Made by a program: the position numbers and the translations under genes. 64,000 bases of DNA, taken from positions 62,001 through 126,000 of the forward strand of contig NZ_PVMZ01000010.1 of NCBI RefSeq assembly GCF_003001815.1, in the 5' to 3' direction. Of this stretch, positions 8,937 through 16,364 are shown piece by piece. Source of the stretch: Actinoplanes italicus (lineage in GTDB: Bacteria > Actinomycetota > Actinomycetes > Mycobacteriales > Micromonosporaceae). The stretch's first letter is position 1. Every line of letters starts with the position of its first letter. The notes beneath the pieces were generated by a model that was not told the origin of the DNA, ran no database searches, and saw nothing but the letters and a program-made list of their open reading frames with translations.

Positions 8937-8953
8937 TCACCCGCGCCGGATGA
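8937..8953. promoter_or_regulatory. 17-bp palindrome, proposed shared operator (copy 2 of 4)
   Basis: TCACCCGCGCCGGATGA lies 61 bp upstream of the DUF1269 start and 67 bp upstream of the DUF6325 start. The arms extend outward by two more bases (CC/GG). Confidence 0.6.
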
Positions 8954-9020
8954 GGCGCTGTCCGGGCGCCCGGCCGGAGGATCGTTTTCGACAAGGCCGC
9001 CGAGCGGAGGAGTGGAAGAG

Positions 9021-9563
9021 ATGTCCATCGGTCCCGTCCAGCTGATCGTGCTGGGTTTCCCGCATCCGAACTTTCATGGCGAGGTGATCGCGGAGCTGGA
9101 GCGGCTGCGGCAGAGCGACACGGTACGGGTGATCGACGCTCTCGCCGTGTACAAGGACACCGACGGTGAGCTCGAGGTGGAGCACCTGAGCAACCTGACC
9201 CAGGAGGAGGCGGTGGAGCTGGGCAGCAAGGTCGGCGCGTTGATCGGCCTCGGTATCGAGGGGGAGACCGGTGCGGTGGCCGGCGCGGAGCTGGGCGCTG
9301 CCGCGGCCGCCGACGGGGTGGCGATCTTCGACGACCCGAAGGCGTGGGACCCGATCGCCGAGATTCCGCCGGACAGCGCCGCGGCCCTGCTGCTGATCGA
9401 GCACCACTGGGCGGTGCCGCTGCGCGACGCGATCGCCCGGGCCGGCGGCTTCCGCCTGGCCGACGGGTTCATCAGCCCGCTCGACCTGGTCGGGATCGGG
9501 TTGCTGGCGGCCGAGGAGGCCAAGGAGTTGCACGACCTGGAGACGGCCGGGGCCGTCCGCTGA
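9021..9563 (+). CDS. DUF6325 family protein
   Basis: A 180-residue soluble protein starting MSIGPVQLIVLGFPHPNFHGEVIAELERL. It has a ferredoxin-like N-terminal half, a glycine/alanine-rich middle (LGSKVGALIGLGIEGETGAVAGAELGAAAA, about 70-100) and an AALLLIEHHWAVPLRDAIARAGG C-terminal part. This is the layout of DUF6325, which resembles DUF1269. Function unknown. The start ATG is preceded by GGAGGAGTGGAAGAG. The facing DUF1269 gene is probably co-regulated, and the two proteins may act together. Confidence 0.8.
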   Translation: MSIGPVQLIVLGFPHPNFHGEVIAELERLRQSDTVRVIDALAVYKDTDGELEVEHLSNLTQEEAVELGSKVGALIGLGIEGETGAVAGAELGAAAAADGVAIFDDPKAWDPIAEIPPDSAAALLLIEHHWAVPLRDAIARAGGFRLADGFISPLDLVGIGLLAAEEAKELHDLETAGAVR

Positions 9564-9577
9564 GAAGGGAGCCGACG

Positions 9578-9661
9578 ATGTTCGCTACCAGGAGAGTCGC
9601 CCGTTCGACCGGCCGGCGCACCGCCCGCCGCGTGACACGACGGACGGCCCGGCGGCGCTAG
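9578..9661 (+). CDS. Small arginine-rich peptide (27 aa)
   Basis: A 27-codon frame, MFATRRVARSTGRRTARRVT followed by RRTARRR, with 12 arginines and no acidic residue. It starts 14 bp after the DUF6325 stop, behind a strong ribosome site (AGAAGGGA, 8 bases before ATG), and its stop lies 1 bp from the convergent lipid-kinase stop. The good ribosome site and operon position argue for translation. The composition suggests nucleic-acid or membrane binding. Chance is possible at this length in GC-rich DNA, so this stays a candidate. Confidence 0.45.
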   Translation: MFATRRVARSTGRRTARRVTRRTARRR

Positions 9662-9662
9662 T

Positions 9663-10976
9663 TCAGACATTGACTTCAGGGGTACTGCGGCGGCCGGCGA
9701 GAGCCAGCCGCCGCAGTCGTGTCCAGTCCATCTCGGGCGGTGCGGGCCGGGCGCCGGGCCGGTGCCGGGGTACCCGGACGCGCAGGGCCGCGGGCCGGAT
9801 CACGCAGTGCACCGGCGTGGGCAGCATCACCGACTCCCCGTCGATGCCGACCGGCACGGCCGGGGCGTCGGCGTCGACCACGGCGGCGGGGGCGGTACGG
9901 AAGGTCAGCGACCGTGCCCGCCCGCGCCCGCTGATCAGGCGCGCGGCGTCGGCGGATCCACGGACCGTCACCGCCAGCACCCCGAGCACGCCGAGGTCGA
10001 GTCGCGGCCGGTGACCGAGCCCCGCCACATCGCCGGTGGTGTACGGGTTGTTGCTGATCAGCACGGCCTGGGAGCCGGTGACGGTCGTCCCGTCGACACT
10101 GAGCCGCAGGCGCGGCCCGTCGGCGCCGGTGAGCGCGTCCGGCAGCATCTCCAGGGCGGTGCCGGTCTTGTCGTCGCGGTAGGCGGGGCTCTGCACCACC
10201 GCCGCGTACGCCCCGAACGACGCGTTGTTGACGAAGGTCCGATCACCGATCAACCCCAGGTCGACGTGCAGCTCGACGCCGTCGGTGAGCGCGTCCAGGC
10301 ACGTCGACGGGTCTTTGCGGTCCAGCCCGAGGTCGAGCGCGAAGTGGTTGCGGGTGCCCGCCGAGATCACCAGGAACGGCACCCCGTGCTCGGCGGCGAC
10401 CCCGGCGACCAGCGCCTGTGTGCCGTCACCGCCGGCCACGCCGAGCAGGTCGGCGCCGTCGCGCAGCGCCTGCCGGGCCACCTCGGCGACGTCCACGGCC
10501 GGACCGTCCAGCAGGAACACCCGTGCACCGAGCGTGCGGGCGCGTTCGACGAGGTGGAAACGTTCCACCTTCCCGCCTCCCGAACGAGGATTCATGATCA
10601 GGTACGGGCTGCGAGGCGCCGCCGTGACGAACTCCCGCGGCCTGTCACCGGGGCCGGTGAGCGCCTGCCGCCCGGCCGCCACCGCGAGCACCCACAGCAC
10701 CCCGGCGACGATCACCACCCACAGCAGGCGATGTCGCATGTAGACGATCGCGACCGCCACCGGCGACAGCACCACGACCGTGCCGGCGAGCCATCGCCAC
10801 AGGCCGCGATGGGTGAGGAACCACCAGGCCGCGGCGAGCCCGGCCGCGCCGCCGAGGGCGGCGGCCAGCAGCAGGGCGACACTGCCGCGCAGCCCCGCGA
10901 CCGCGAGCAGCAGCACGGCGGCGCAGGCCACGGTGAGGAACGAGAGGCGGGCTGACCAGACGCTGCTCCGCGACAT
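9663..10976 (-). CDS. Diacylglycerol/sphingosine kinase-like protein with membrane N-terminus
   Basis: The 437-residue product has about four N-terminal helices (residues ~10-95), then a DAGK catalytic domain: NPRSGGGKVERFHL near 130, the nucleotide loop AGGDGTQALVAG near 184 and SAGTRNHFALDLGLD near 206. It should phosphorylate a lipid at the inner face of the membrane. The lipid is unknown; fusion of helices to the kinase is common in actinobacteria. ATG 10976 follows AAAGGAG. A longer frame to 11141 would overrun the palindrome at 11044. It is divergent from the M48 protease. Confidence 0.87.
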   Translation of the reverse strand: MSRSSVWSARLSFLTVACAAVLLLAVAGLRGSVALLLAAALGGAAGLAAAWWFLTHRGLWRWLAGTVVVLSPVAVAIVYMRHRLLWVVIVAGVLWVLAVAAGRQALTGPGDRPREFVTAAPRSPYLIMNPRSGGGKVERFHLVERARTLGARVFLLDGPAVDVAEVARQALRDGADLLGVAGGDGTQALVAGVAAEHGVPFLVISAGTRNHFALDLGLDRKDPSTCLDALTDGVELHVDLGLIGDRTFVNNASFGAYAAVVQSPAYRDDKTGTALEMLPDALTGADGPRLRLSVDGTTVTGSQAVLISNNPYTTGDVAGLGHRPRLDLGVLGVLAVTVRGSADAARLISGRGRARSLTFRTAPAAVVDADAPAVPVGIDGESVMLPTPVHCVIRPAALRVRVPRHRPGARPAPPEMDWTRLRRLALAGRRSTPEVNV

Positions 10977-11043
10977 GGCGGAACTCCTTTCGGCGTACGC
11001 CAGGGATGGTTTGCAGCGTCGCGCCGGAGACCGTGACCGGTCC

Positions 11044-11060
11044 TCATTCCGGTGGGATGA
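11044..11060. promoter_or_regulatory. 17-bp palindrome, proposed shared operator (copy 3 of 4)
   Basis: TCATTCCGGTGGGATGA, with flanking CC/GG, lies between the divergent starts at 10976 (minus) and 11119 (plus). It has the same length and end bases as copies 1, 2 and 4. Confidence 0.6.
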
Positions 11061-11118
11061 GGCGCGGAGGCGCCGTTCGGCGGAGTGTCGGGCCAAACCG
11101 GGAGACAGGAGAACCGCC

Positions 11119-11976
11119 GTGTCCACGCCGTCCAGGCACAACAGCAGATTGCGGCATCCCGCGGAGCTGCCCTTCTACGTGTTCATGGTGATCCTCAACG
11201 TGATCATCGTCGTGTTCATCGTGCAGGCCGCGATGACTCTGCCGTTCCTGCCGGAACGCCTCGAGAACACCGGATGGGCCACCGCGGTCCGGTCCGCGTT
11301 CATCGGACTGCTGCTGTTGGTGCCGACTCTGATCGTGATCCGCGAGACGCAACGGGCGTCGATCCGCGGCACGGCCGTCGAGCTGTCACCGAAGCAGTAC
11401 GGGGACCTCTACCGCACCATGGATGAGTACTCCCACAAGCTGGGACTCAAGCGTCGCCCCAACCTCTATCTGGCCAACGGCAACGGGACCCTGAACGCGT
11501 TCGCCGCCCAGGCCACCGGCCACGACTACGTGGTGCTCGCCAACGAGTTGTTCGTCAACCTGCAGCAGAACAACAAGGACGGACTGCGCTTCATCCTCGG
11601 CCACGAGCTGGGGCACATCCGGCTGCACCACGTCTCGCTCTGGTACCAGCTGTCGGTCGCCTACTCGGAGCGGATCCCGCTGCTCGGCCCGGCGCTGTCT
11701 CGCCTGCGGGAGTACTCGTGCGACCGGCACGGCGCCCACCTGGCCCCGCTCGGCGCGACCGGCCTGGTGCTGCTCGCCTCCGGCCGGCACACCGAGCACA
11801 CCACCGACATCGAGCAGCTGGTCCGGCAGGGCCAGGCACTGCGCGGCTTCTGGGTGGGTCTCGCCCAGCTGCCGATGTCCCATCCGTTCACGGTGCGCCG
11901 TCTCGAGCGGCTGTTCCGGCTCGGCCTGTTCCAGTCCCGGGTCCGCGGCCCGGAATCAGTGATCCCGGAGGGGTGA
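11119..11976 (+). CDS. M48 family membrane zinc metalloprotease
   Basis: The 285-residue product has two helices near the N-terminus (about 18-40 and 55-75), then the zinc site LGHELGHIRLHH (HELGH at 162-166) and a third-ligand region REYSCDRHGAHL (E198, D202). This is the HtpX/Ste24-type layout, with the active site facing the cytoplasm in that family. Such proteases degrade damaged membrane proteins. Start GTG 11119 follows GGAGACAGGAGAAC. Its stop overlaps the next ATG (TGATG). Confidence 0.88.
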   Translation: MSTPSRHNSRLRHPAELPFYVFMVILNVIIVVFIVQAAMTLPFLPERLENTGWATAVRSAFIGLLLLVPTLIVIRETQRASIRGTAVELSPKQYGDLYRTMDEYSHKLGLKRRPNLYLANGNGTLNAFAAQATGHDYVVLANELFVNLQQNNKDGLRFILGHELGHIRLHHVSLWYQLSVAYSERIPLLGPALSRLREYSCDRHGAHLAPLGATGLVLLASGRHTEHTTDIEQLVRQGQALRGFWVGLAQLPMSHPFTVRRLERLFRLGLFQSRVRGPESVIPEG

Positions 11977-12218
11977 TGGCCATGCCCGATGCGACATACC
12001 AGGTACGGGTCTCGGGAGTGATCCCCGACGAGCTGCTGGCCGAACTCCGCGACCTCACGGTCAGTGTGGAACCGCCGGAGACCGTCCTGCACGGCTCGTT
12101 GCCGGATCAGTCGGCGGTGGTGGGGCTGATCTCGCGGATCCACGGTCTCGGGCTACGCCTCATCGAGGTCCGCCGGCTGCCGGCCCAGGACGGCCCGGGT
12201 GCGGGTCCGCCCTTCTGA
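11976..12218 (+). CDS. Small conserved protein, unknown function
   Basis: An 80-residue soluble protein, MAMPDATYQVRVSGVIPDELL..., with alternating strand-helix character. The LLAELRDLTVSVEPPETVLHGSLPDQSAVVGLISRIHGLGLRLIEVRRL pattern looks like a small alpha/beta (ferredoxin-like or BON-like) fold. No named family is recognised. It is coupled to the M48 gene by TGATG and overlaps the channel gene downstream by 20 bases, so it may belong to a membrane-stress operon of at least five genes. Confidence 0.7.
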   Translation: MAMPDATYQVRVSGVIPDELLAELRDLTVSVEPPETVLHGSLPDQSAVVGLISRIHGLGLRLIEVRRLPAQDGPGAGPPF

Positions 12219-12885
12219 GCACACCCGCAGCGGGTACGGCCTGGTGCTGCTGATGATCGTCGGCACCTACGTGCTGGCCCTGCTCGCGGGGGACCGCTGG
12301 ATGGTCGCGCTGCTGCTGTTCGTGCAGACCCTCACGGTGTGGCAGGCGCTGCGGGTGTCGGGAGCCCGGCTCGGCATGCGCCTGGCCGCGGCCGGAGTGT
12401 TCGTGCTCTCCCTGGTCGTGGCTGGGTTCAACCTGGTCGCCCACGACTCGCCGGTGGTCGGGTACACGTTCCTGGCGGCCAGCGCCCTGTACCTGCTGGC
12501 CCCGTTCTCGATCCTGCGCTACCTCGGCGCCCGCCGCGTCGTCGACGCGCAGACCATGATGGGCGCCCTGGCCGCGTTCCTGCTGATCGGCATGGCGTTC
12601 GGCTTCGGCTACGAGTGCCTGGCCGCGATCCAGTCCGGGCCGCTGTTCGGCGACCGGGGCGATCCGAGCCTGTCCGAGGCGCTCTTCTTCAGCTTCGTCA
12701 CGATGACCACCACCGGGTACGGCGACCTGGTGCCGGCCACGAATCCGGCACAGACGATCGCCGTGCTGGAGGCGTTGACCGGGCAGCTCTTCCTGGTCAC
12801 CGCCGTGGCCAAGGTGGTGGAGAACTGGCGTCCGCGGAACTGGGATTCCGCCGACGAACCGCCCACCTCAGGAGACCCGAAATGA
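12199..12885 (+). CDS. Potassium channel with one pore domain
   Basis: The 228-residue membrane protein carries the K+ selectivity filter MTTTGYGDLVP (about residues 169-179) between two C-terminal helices, with four to five further helices before it. The pore helix sequence ALFFSFVTMTTTGYGD is canonical. No RCK or cyclic-nucleotide domain follows; the C-terminus is only a short polar tail. The GTG start overlaps the preceding gene by 20 bases. GTG 12244 is an alternative that would shorten the protein by 15 residues. The stop overlaps the next start (ATGA). Confidence 0.87.
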   Translation: MRVRPSEHTRSGYGLVLLMIVGTYVLALLAGDRWMVALLLFVQTLTVWQALRVSGARLGMRLAAAGVFVLSLVVAGFNLVAHDSPVVGYTFLAASALYLLAPFSILRYLGARRVVDAQTMMGALAAFLLIGMAFGFGYECLAAIQSGPLFGDRGDPSLSEALFFSFVTMTTTGYGDLVPATNPAQTIAVLEALTGQLFLVTAVAKVVENWRPRNWDSADEPPTSGDPK

Positions 12886-13280
12886 CGACGCAAACCACCC
12901 GGCCGAGCGCCTGGCTCGGCATGGTGATCTTCAGTGGCGTGATCGTCATGTTGCTCGGCAGCTTCCAGCTGATCGAGGGCATCGTGGCGATCGGCATGGA
13001 CGAGCACTACTTCACCACCAGCTCCGGGCTGGCGGTCGACTTCAACTACACCGTGTGGGGTGTGTTCCACTCGATGCTCGGCCTGCTCACGATGGCCGCC
13101 GGCCTCGGTGTACTGGCCGGGAAGATGTGGGCCCGGGTCATCGGCATCGGCGTGGCCGCCATCAGCGCCCTGGGCAACCTGCTCTTCCTGCCGGCCCAGC
13201 CGTTCTGGTGCACGCTGATCATCGCGCTGGACGTGCTGGTGGTCTACACCCTCGCGGTGCACGGCAGAGAGGCACGGTGA
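12882..13280 (+). CDS. DUF7144-type four-helix membrane protein (paralogue)
   Basis: A 132-residue protein with helices at about 10-30, 52-75, 80-98 and 101-120. It contains LGMVIFSGVIVMLLGSFQLIEGIVAIG and ends in LDVLVVYTLAVHGREAR. Helix pattern and ending match the gene at 7952-8365, so the two are paralogues about 5 kb apart. Function unknown. ATG 12882 overlaps the channel stop and follows AGGAGACCCGAA. Its own stop overlaps the HdeD-like GTG. Confidence 0.75.
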   Translation: MTTQTTRPSAWLGMVIFSGVIVMLLGSFQLIEGIVAIGMDEHYFTTSSGLAVDFNYTVWGVFHSMLGLLTMAAGLGVLAGKMWARVIGIGVAAISALGNLLFLPAQPFWCTLIIALDVLVVYTLAVHGREAR

Positions 13281-13816
13281 GCGCGATGTCACGTACCTGG
13301 ATCTGGCTGCGCCTGGCCGCCGGCATCTTCGCGGTGGTCCTCGGCATCGTCGCGTTCGCCTGGCCCGAGGCCACCCTGCGGGTGGTGGGCCTGCTCTTCG
13401 GGCTCAACCTGCTGCTGATGGGCGGCATCCGCATCCTGCAGTTCCTCGTCGCCAGTGAGGCGCCGGCGCTGCACCGTGTCTTCGGCGTGCTGCTCGGCCT
13501 GGTCGTCGCCGGTGCCGGTGTCGTCTGCCTGGCCGACGTCGCCACATCACTGACCCTGATGCTGCTGATCGTCGCGATCGGCTGGCTGCTCGACGGGCTC
13601 GGCGAGATCTTCCTGTCCGTCGGCAGGGGACAGCCGGGCGGCGGCTGGCGCATCGCGCTGGGCGTGCTCGTCGTACTCGCCTCGATCGCCCTGCTCGTCT
13701 GGCCCGGCCTGGGCCTGGCCACGTTCATCCTGATCGGCGCGACCACCCTGATCTTCGCCGGCATCTGCATCGTCATCAGCGCGATCGCCGGTCTCCGCGC
13801 GCCGCGCGCCGCCTGA
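13277..13816 (+). CDS. HdeD family (DUF308) membrane protein
   Basis: The 179-residue protein has six closely packed helices with the DUF308 internal repeat: GIFAVVLGIVAFAWPEATLRVVGLLFGLNLLLMGG, and later IALGVLVVLASIALLVWPGLGLATFILIGATTLIFAGI. HdeD of E. coli is linked to acid stress, but its activity is unknown. GTG 13277 overlaps the upstream stop (GTGA). ATG 13286 is an equally readable start three codons later. It is the last gene of the 11119-13816 run and is followed by a strong hairpin. Confidence 0.85.
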   Translation: MSAMSRTWIWLRLAAGIFAVVLGIVAFAWPEATLRVVGLLFGLNLLLMGGIRILQFLVASEAPALHRVFGVLLGLVVAGAGVVCLADVATSLTLMLLIVAIGWLLDGLGEIFLSVGRGQPGGGWRIALGVLVVLASIALLVWPGLGLATFILIGATTLIFAGICIVISAIAGLRAPRAA

Positions 13817-13839
13817 CCCTCCGCGCGGCAGGACTGGCG

Positions 13840-13863
13840 GTGCGGCTCGTTCACGAGCCGCAC
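13840..13863. terminator. Strong hairpin after the M48-to-HdeD operon
   Basis: GTGCGGCTCG and CGAGCCGCAC form a perfect 10-bp stem with a TTCA loop, 23 bp after the HdeD stop. It has no T-tract. Confidence 0.7.
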
Positions 13864-14289
13864 TCCAGGCTTCCGGCCGGCACGGGCGGCAGCGGTGTTC
13901 CCCGGCCGCGTCGGGGAGCGCGGCCCGATCCGGTGCGGGAGCGGTGTTGTGCAGGGCCGGTGGTGTGCGGCGGGATCGCACGTAGCGGGCTGCGCGCGAC
14001 CCCGCCGTCGTGACGGCGACGGCAGGCGTCCACGGGCCGGCAGTGTGGGACCTCACCGTTGTTGCCGGCGACGTCGGGAGCACGCGCGAAGCCCGAGCGT
14101 GCGTCCCGCGGTTCGCGGGGCGGCTGCGGCGGCACGCGGAACCGCCCGCCGGATCGTTCGGCGGCCCCGGGTCGCGCGGAATCCGCGGGCAGCGAGCGGG
14201 TGGCGAAGCGGGGCAGTCTGAGGGCGCCGCTCAATCTGCCGGATGCCCGCAACACAGCGGGCCGGGTCAGCGGGGGAGGCGCGGGCGGG
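13864..14289. other. Gene-free stretch
   Basis: About 425 bp of very GC-rich sequence between the terminator and the convergent DUF2231 stop. Open frames exist on both strands but have arginine/proline-rich composition and no ribosome site. I see no repeat, RNA motif or promoter that I can support. Confidence 0.5.
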
Positions 14290-14730
14290 TCAGCGGACGG
14301 GTTCGGCGACCGGGGCCCGCGGGTCGGCGAACCGGCCCCCGAACCAGGCGCCGAACGCGGCCACCAGCAGCCCCGCCACCTCGAGCAGCAGCAGCCCCGG
14401 CTCGACGGCCCGGTCCGGGCCACGGACCCGCAGCAGGGCCAGCACCGCGAACACGATGAGCACCCCGACGTCCAGCAGCAGGCTCAGGAATCCGATCCGG
14501 GCGGCGGCCGGGCCCCGCGCCGTGACCGCGTCGTAGCCGGCCGCCACCGCGGCGAGCAGGCCGCCGATCAGACCGGCCACGATGTTCCAGAAAGCCAGCG
14601 TGCCGACCATCGCGGGCGCACCGAGCAGCGTCGCGGCGTCGAAGACGAACGCCATCCAGAACAGACCCAGCGGGAACATCAGCAGCAGCGGTTGCACGCC
14701 GTGGCCGCCGAGTCGGAGTCGGCTCTGCAT
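14290..14730 (-). CDS. DUF2231-like four-helix membrane protein
   Basis: The 146-residue protein has four helices, with HGVQPLLLMFPLGLFWMAFVFDAATLL at the N-terminus. This resembles the HP-x-x-x-x-FP-x-G opening of DUF2231 proteins. Then come WNIVAGLIGGLLAAVAAGYDAV, a third helix and LLLLEVAGLLVAAFGAWFGGRF. Some DUF2231 members bind haem; this copy shows no clear haem-ligand set. ATG 14730 follows AGGGGGCC. A GTG at 14763 is possible. It is divergent from the lipoprotein gene over palindrome copy 4. Confidence 0.75.
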   Translation of the reverse strand: MQSRLRLGGHGVQPLLLMFPLGLFWMAFVFDAATLLGAPAMVGTLAFWNIVAGLIGGLLAAVAAGYDAVTARGPAAARIGFLSLLLDVGVLIVFAVLALLRVRGPDRAVEPGLLLLEVAGLLVAAFGAWFGGRFADPRAPVAEPVR

Positions 14731-14802
14731 GCGGTGGCCCCCTGCCGTGTACGCCTCGCTCACCGGACCGTCCCAGCGTCGATCGGCGGCTGCGCGGCGA
14801 CG

Positions 14803-14819
14803 TCATCCCCGGTGGGTGA
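14803..14819. promoter_or_regulatory. 17-bp palindrome, proposed shared operator (copy 4 of 4)
   Basis: TCATCCCCGGTGGGTGA lies between the divergent starts at 14730 (minus) and 14917 (plus). It is the least symmetric copy (ATCC against GGGT) but keeps the length and both TCA/TGA ends. Confidence 0.5.
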
Positions 14820-14916
14820 ATCGCCCGCATCCGGCCCGGCTCATCCGGGGCGAGGGATGTCCGGACGCCGTACGGCCCGGAGTCTGAGGCCAGTCGCAGA
14901 GAGGGAGAGAGCGATC

Positions 14917-15780
14917 ATGAGACGACTGCTGCCGATTGGCGTGGCGTTCTGCCTGCTGGGGCTCACGGCGTGCACCGGGGAGGGCGACGTCGGCTCACTC
15001 CCGTCGACACGCCCGTCGGTGGAGGCGACAGCCGATCGCACCCTGCCGACCCGGACCGAGGAGCCGGAGCCGACGAAGACGACCGAGAAGCCGGAGCCGA
15101 CGAAGACCACGGAGAAGCCCGAGCCGACCAGGACGACCGAGAAGCCCGAGCCCACGAAGACGCAGGACCCCGAGCCGACGAAGACCACCGAGAAGCCTCA
15201 GCCGGTGGAGACCCGTACCGTCGAGGTCACGGTGACCAAGGTGCCGGTCGAGACCACCACGACGACGAAGGCACCCGAGCCGGAGGAGTCCTCGGCGGCG
15301 GTCGTCGTGGTCGCCGCGGAGGAGGACAGCGGCGGATTCCTCGGCTGGCTGCTGCTGTTCCTGCTGTTCGCCGGGCTCGCCGCGGCCGTGCTGATCGCCC
15401 GCTCCCGGCGTACCTCCACCTGGGACACCGAGGCCGCCGCCCTGGCCGCCGAGACCCGGATGCTCACCGAGTCCCGCGTGCTCAGCGTCCTGGGCATGCG
15501 CGAGCCGGACCGCCGCGCCATGGCCTGGCCGCCGATCCGCGAGGACCTGACCAGCCTGTCGGTCCGCTGGGGCGCGCTCGGCGGTCAGAGCATCGACGGC
15601 GCCCGCCAGGCGAAGGCGAACGGCCTGTCGACCCTGCTGCGCGATCTCGCCGTCGCCGTCGACGCCGAGAACGAGGCGCTGGTCAGCGGCCGGGAGTGGC
15701 AGCTGCTGCGCCCGCAGATCGAGCAGCTCCTCGACACCATCGAGGTCACCCTCACCCCGACCGAGTCGCCGATCCGCTGA
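14917..15780 (+). CDS. Lipoprotein with Thr/Pro/Glu repeats and a transmembrane helix
   Basis: The 287-residue product opens with a lipoprotein signal peptide (MRRLLPIGVAFCLLGLTAC, lipobox cysteine 19). Residues about 46-110 are six imperfect copies of E-K-P-E-P-T-K-T-T. A valine/acid-rich stretch follows, then one strong helix (GWLLLFLLFAGLAAAVLIA, about 145-163), stop-transfer arginines and a ~120-residue cytosolic helical domain. Lipid anchor and helix would tether both ends of the wall-spanning repeat. It could be an envelope sensor or spacer. GAGGGAGAGAGCGATC precedes the ATG. Confidence 0.72.
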   Translation: MRRLLPIGVAFCLLGLTACTGEGDVGSLPSTRPSVEATADRTLPTRTEEPEPTKTTEKPEPTKTTEKPEPTRTTEKPEPTKTQDPEPTKTTEKPQPVETRTVEVTVTKVPVETTTTTKAPEPEESSAAVVVVAAEEDSGGFLGWLLLFLLFAGLAAAVLIARSRRTSTWDTEAAALAAETRMLTESRVLSVLGMREPDRRAMAWPPIREDLTSLSVRWGALGGQSIDGARQAKANGLSTLLRDLAVAVDAENEALVSGREWQLLRPQIEQLLDTIEVTLTPTESPIR

Positions 15781-15802
15781 CCGGCCGTGACACGATCGAC
15801 CG

Positions 15803-16342
15803 GTGATCGAGAGCCTTGACGAACGTCTCGCCCACGCCGTCCGGCTCCGCGAGGGCGGCGAACCGGATCGGGCGCGGGAACTGCTGCTGGCACTGCGTGC
15901 CGAGTTCCCGGCCGATCCGCTGATCGCCTACCAGACGGCGTGGGTGCACGACGTGCTCGAGCGGGAGGAGGAGGCGGTGCCGCACTACCGGGCGGCGATC
16001 GCCGGAGGGCTGCCGGACGACCAGATGCGCGACGCGCTGCTGGGGCTGGGCAGCACGCTGCGGGTCCTCGGCCGCGACGACGAGTCGGCCGAGGTCTTCG
16101 CCGACGGGCTGCGGCGCTTCCCCGGCCACCGGCCGCTGCGGGTGTTTCAGGCCATGCTGCGCTACAACATCGGTGACAGCCGCGAGGCGGTCGCCGATCT
16201 GCTCCGGGTCCTCGTCGAGTCCACCGAGGACCCGGACATCCGGCAGTACGGCCGGGCGATCAGCGCGTACGCCGAAGACCTGGATCGCGGCGGGCTCACC
16301 TCGACGCCCGCCACGTCGCCGATCGGACCGGCGAGTCCGTGA
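15803..16342 (+). CDS. Tetratricopeptide-repeat protein
   Basis: A 179-residue all-helical soluble protein. Helix pairs such as EGGEPDRARELLLALRAEFPADPLIAYQTAWVHDVLEREEEAVPHYRAAIAGG match three to four TPR units, like small actinobacterial TPR_5 proteins. It probably mediates protein-protein contacts; the partner is unknown. GTG 15803 starts 22 bp after the lipoprotein stop, so the two may be one operon. Confidence 0.75.
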   Translation: MIESLDERLAHAVRLREGGEPDRARELLLALRAEFPADPLIAYQTAWVHDVLEREEEAVPHYRAAIAGGLPDDQMRDALLGLGSTLRVLGRDDESAEVFADGLRRFPGHRPLRVFQAMLRYNIGDSREAVADLLRVLVESTEDPDIRQYGRAISAYAEDLDRGGLTSTPATSPIGPASP

Positions 16343-16347
16343 GGGCG

Positions 16348-16361
16348 GGACCGATCGGTCC
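16348..16361. terminator. Palindrome between convergent genes
   Basis: GGACCGATCGGTCC is a perfect 14-bp palindrome in the 22-bp gap between the stops of the TPR gene and the SprT-like gene. It may act as a short bidirectional terminator. Confidence 0.3.
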
Positions 16362-16364
16362 GGG

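Noticed and set aside
11961..11977. Further palindrome match TGATCCCGGAGGGGTGA
   Set aside because: It lies in the coding end of the M48 gene, lacks the TCA start, and is not in a divergent gap.
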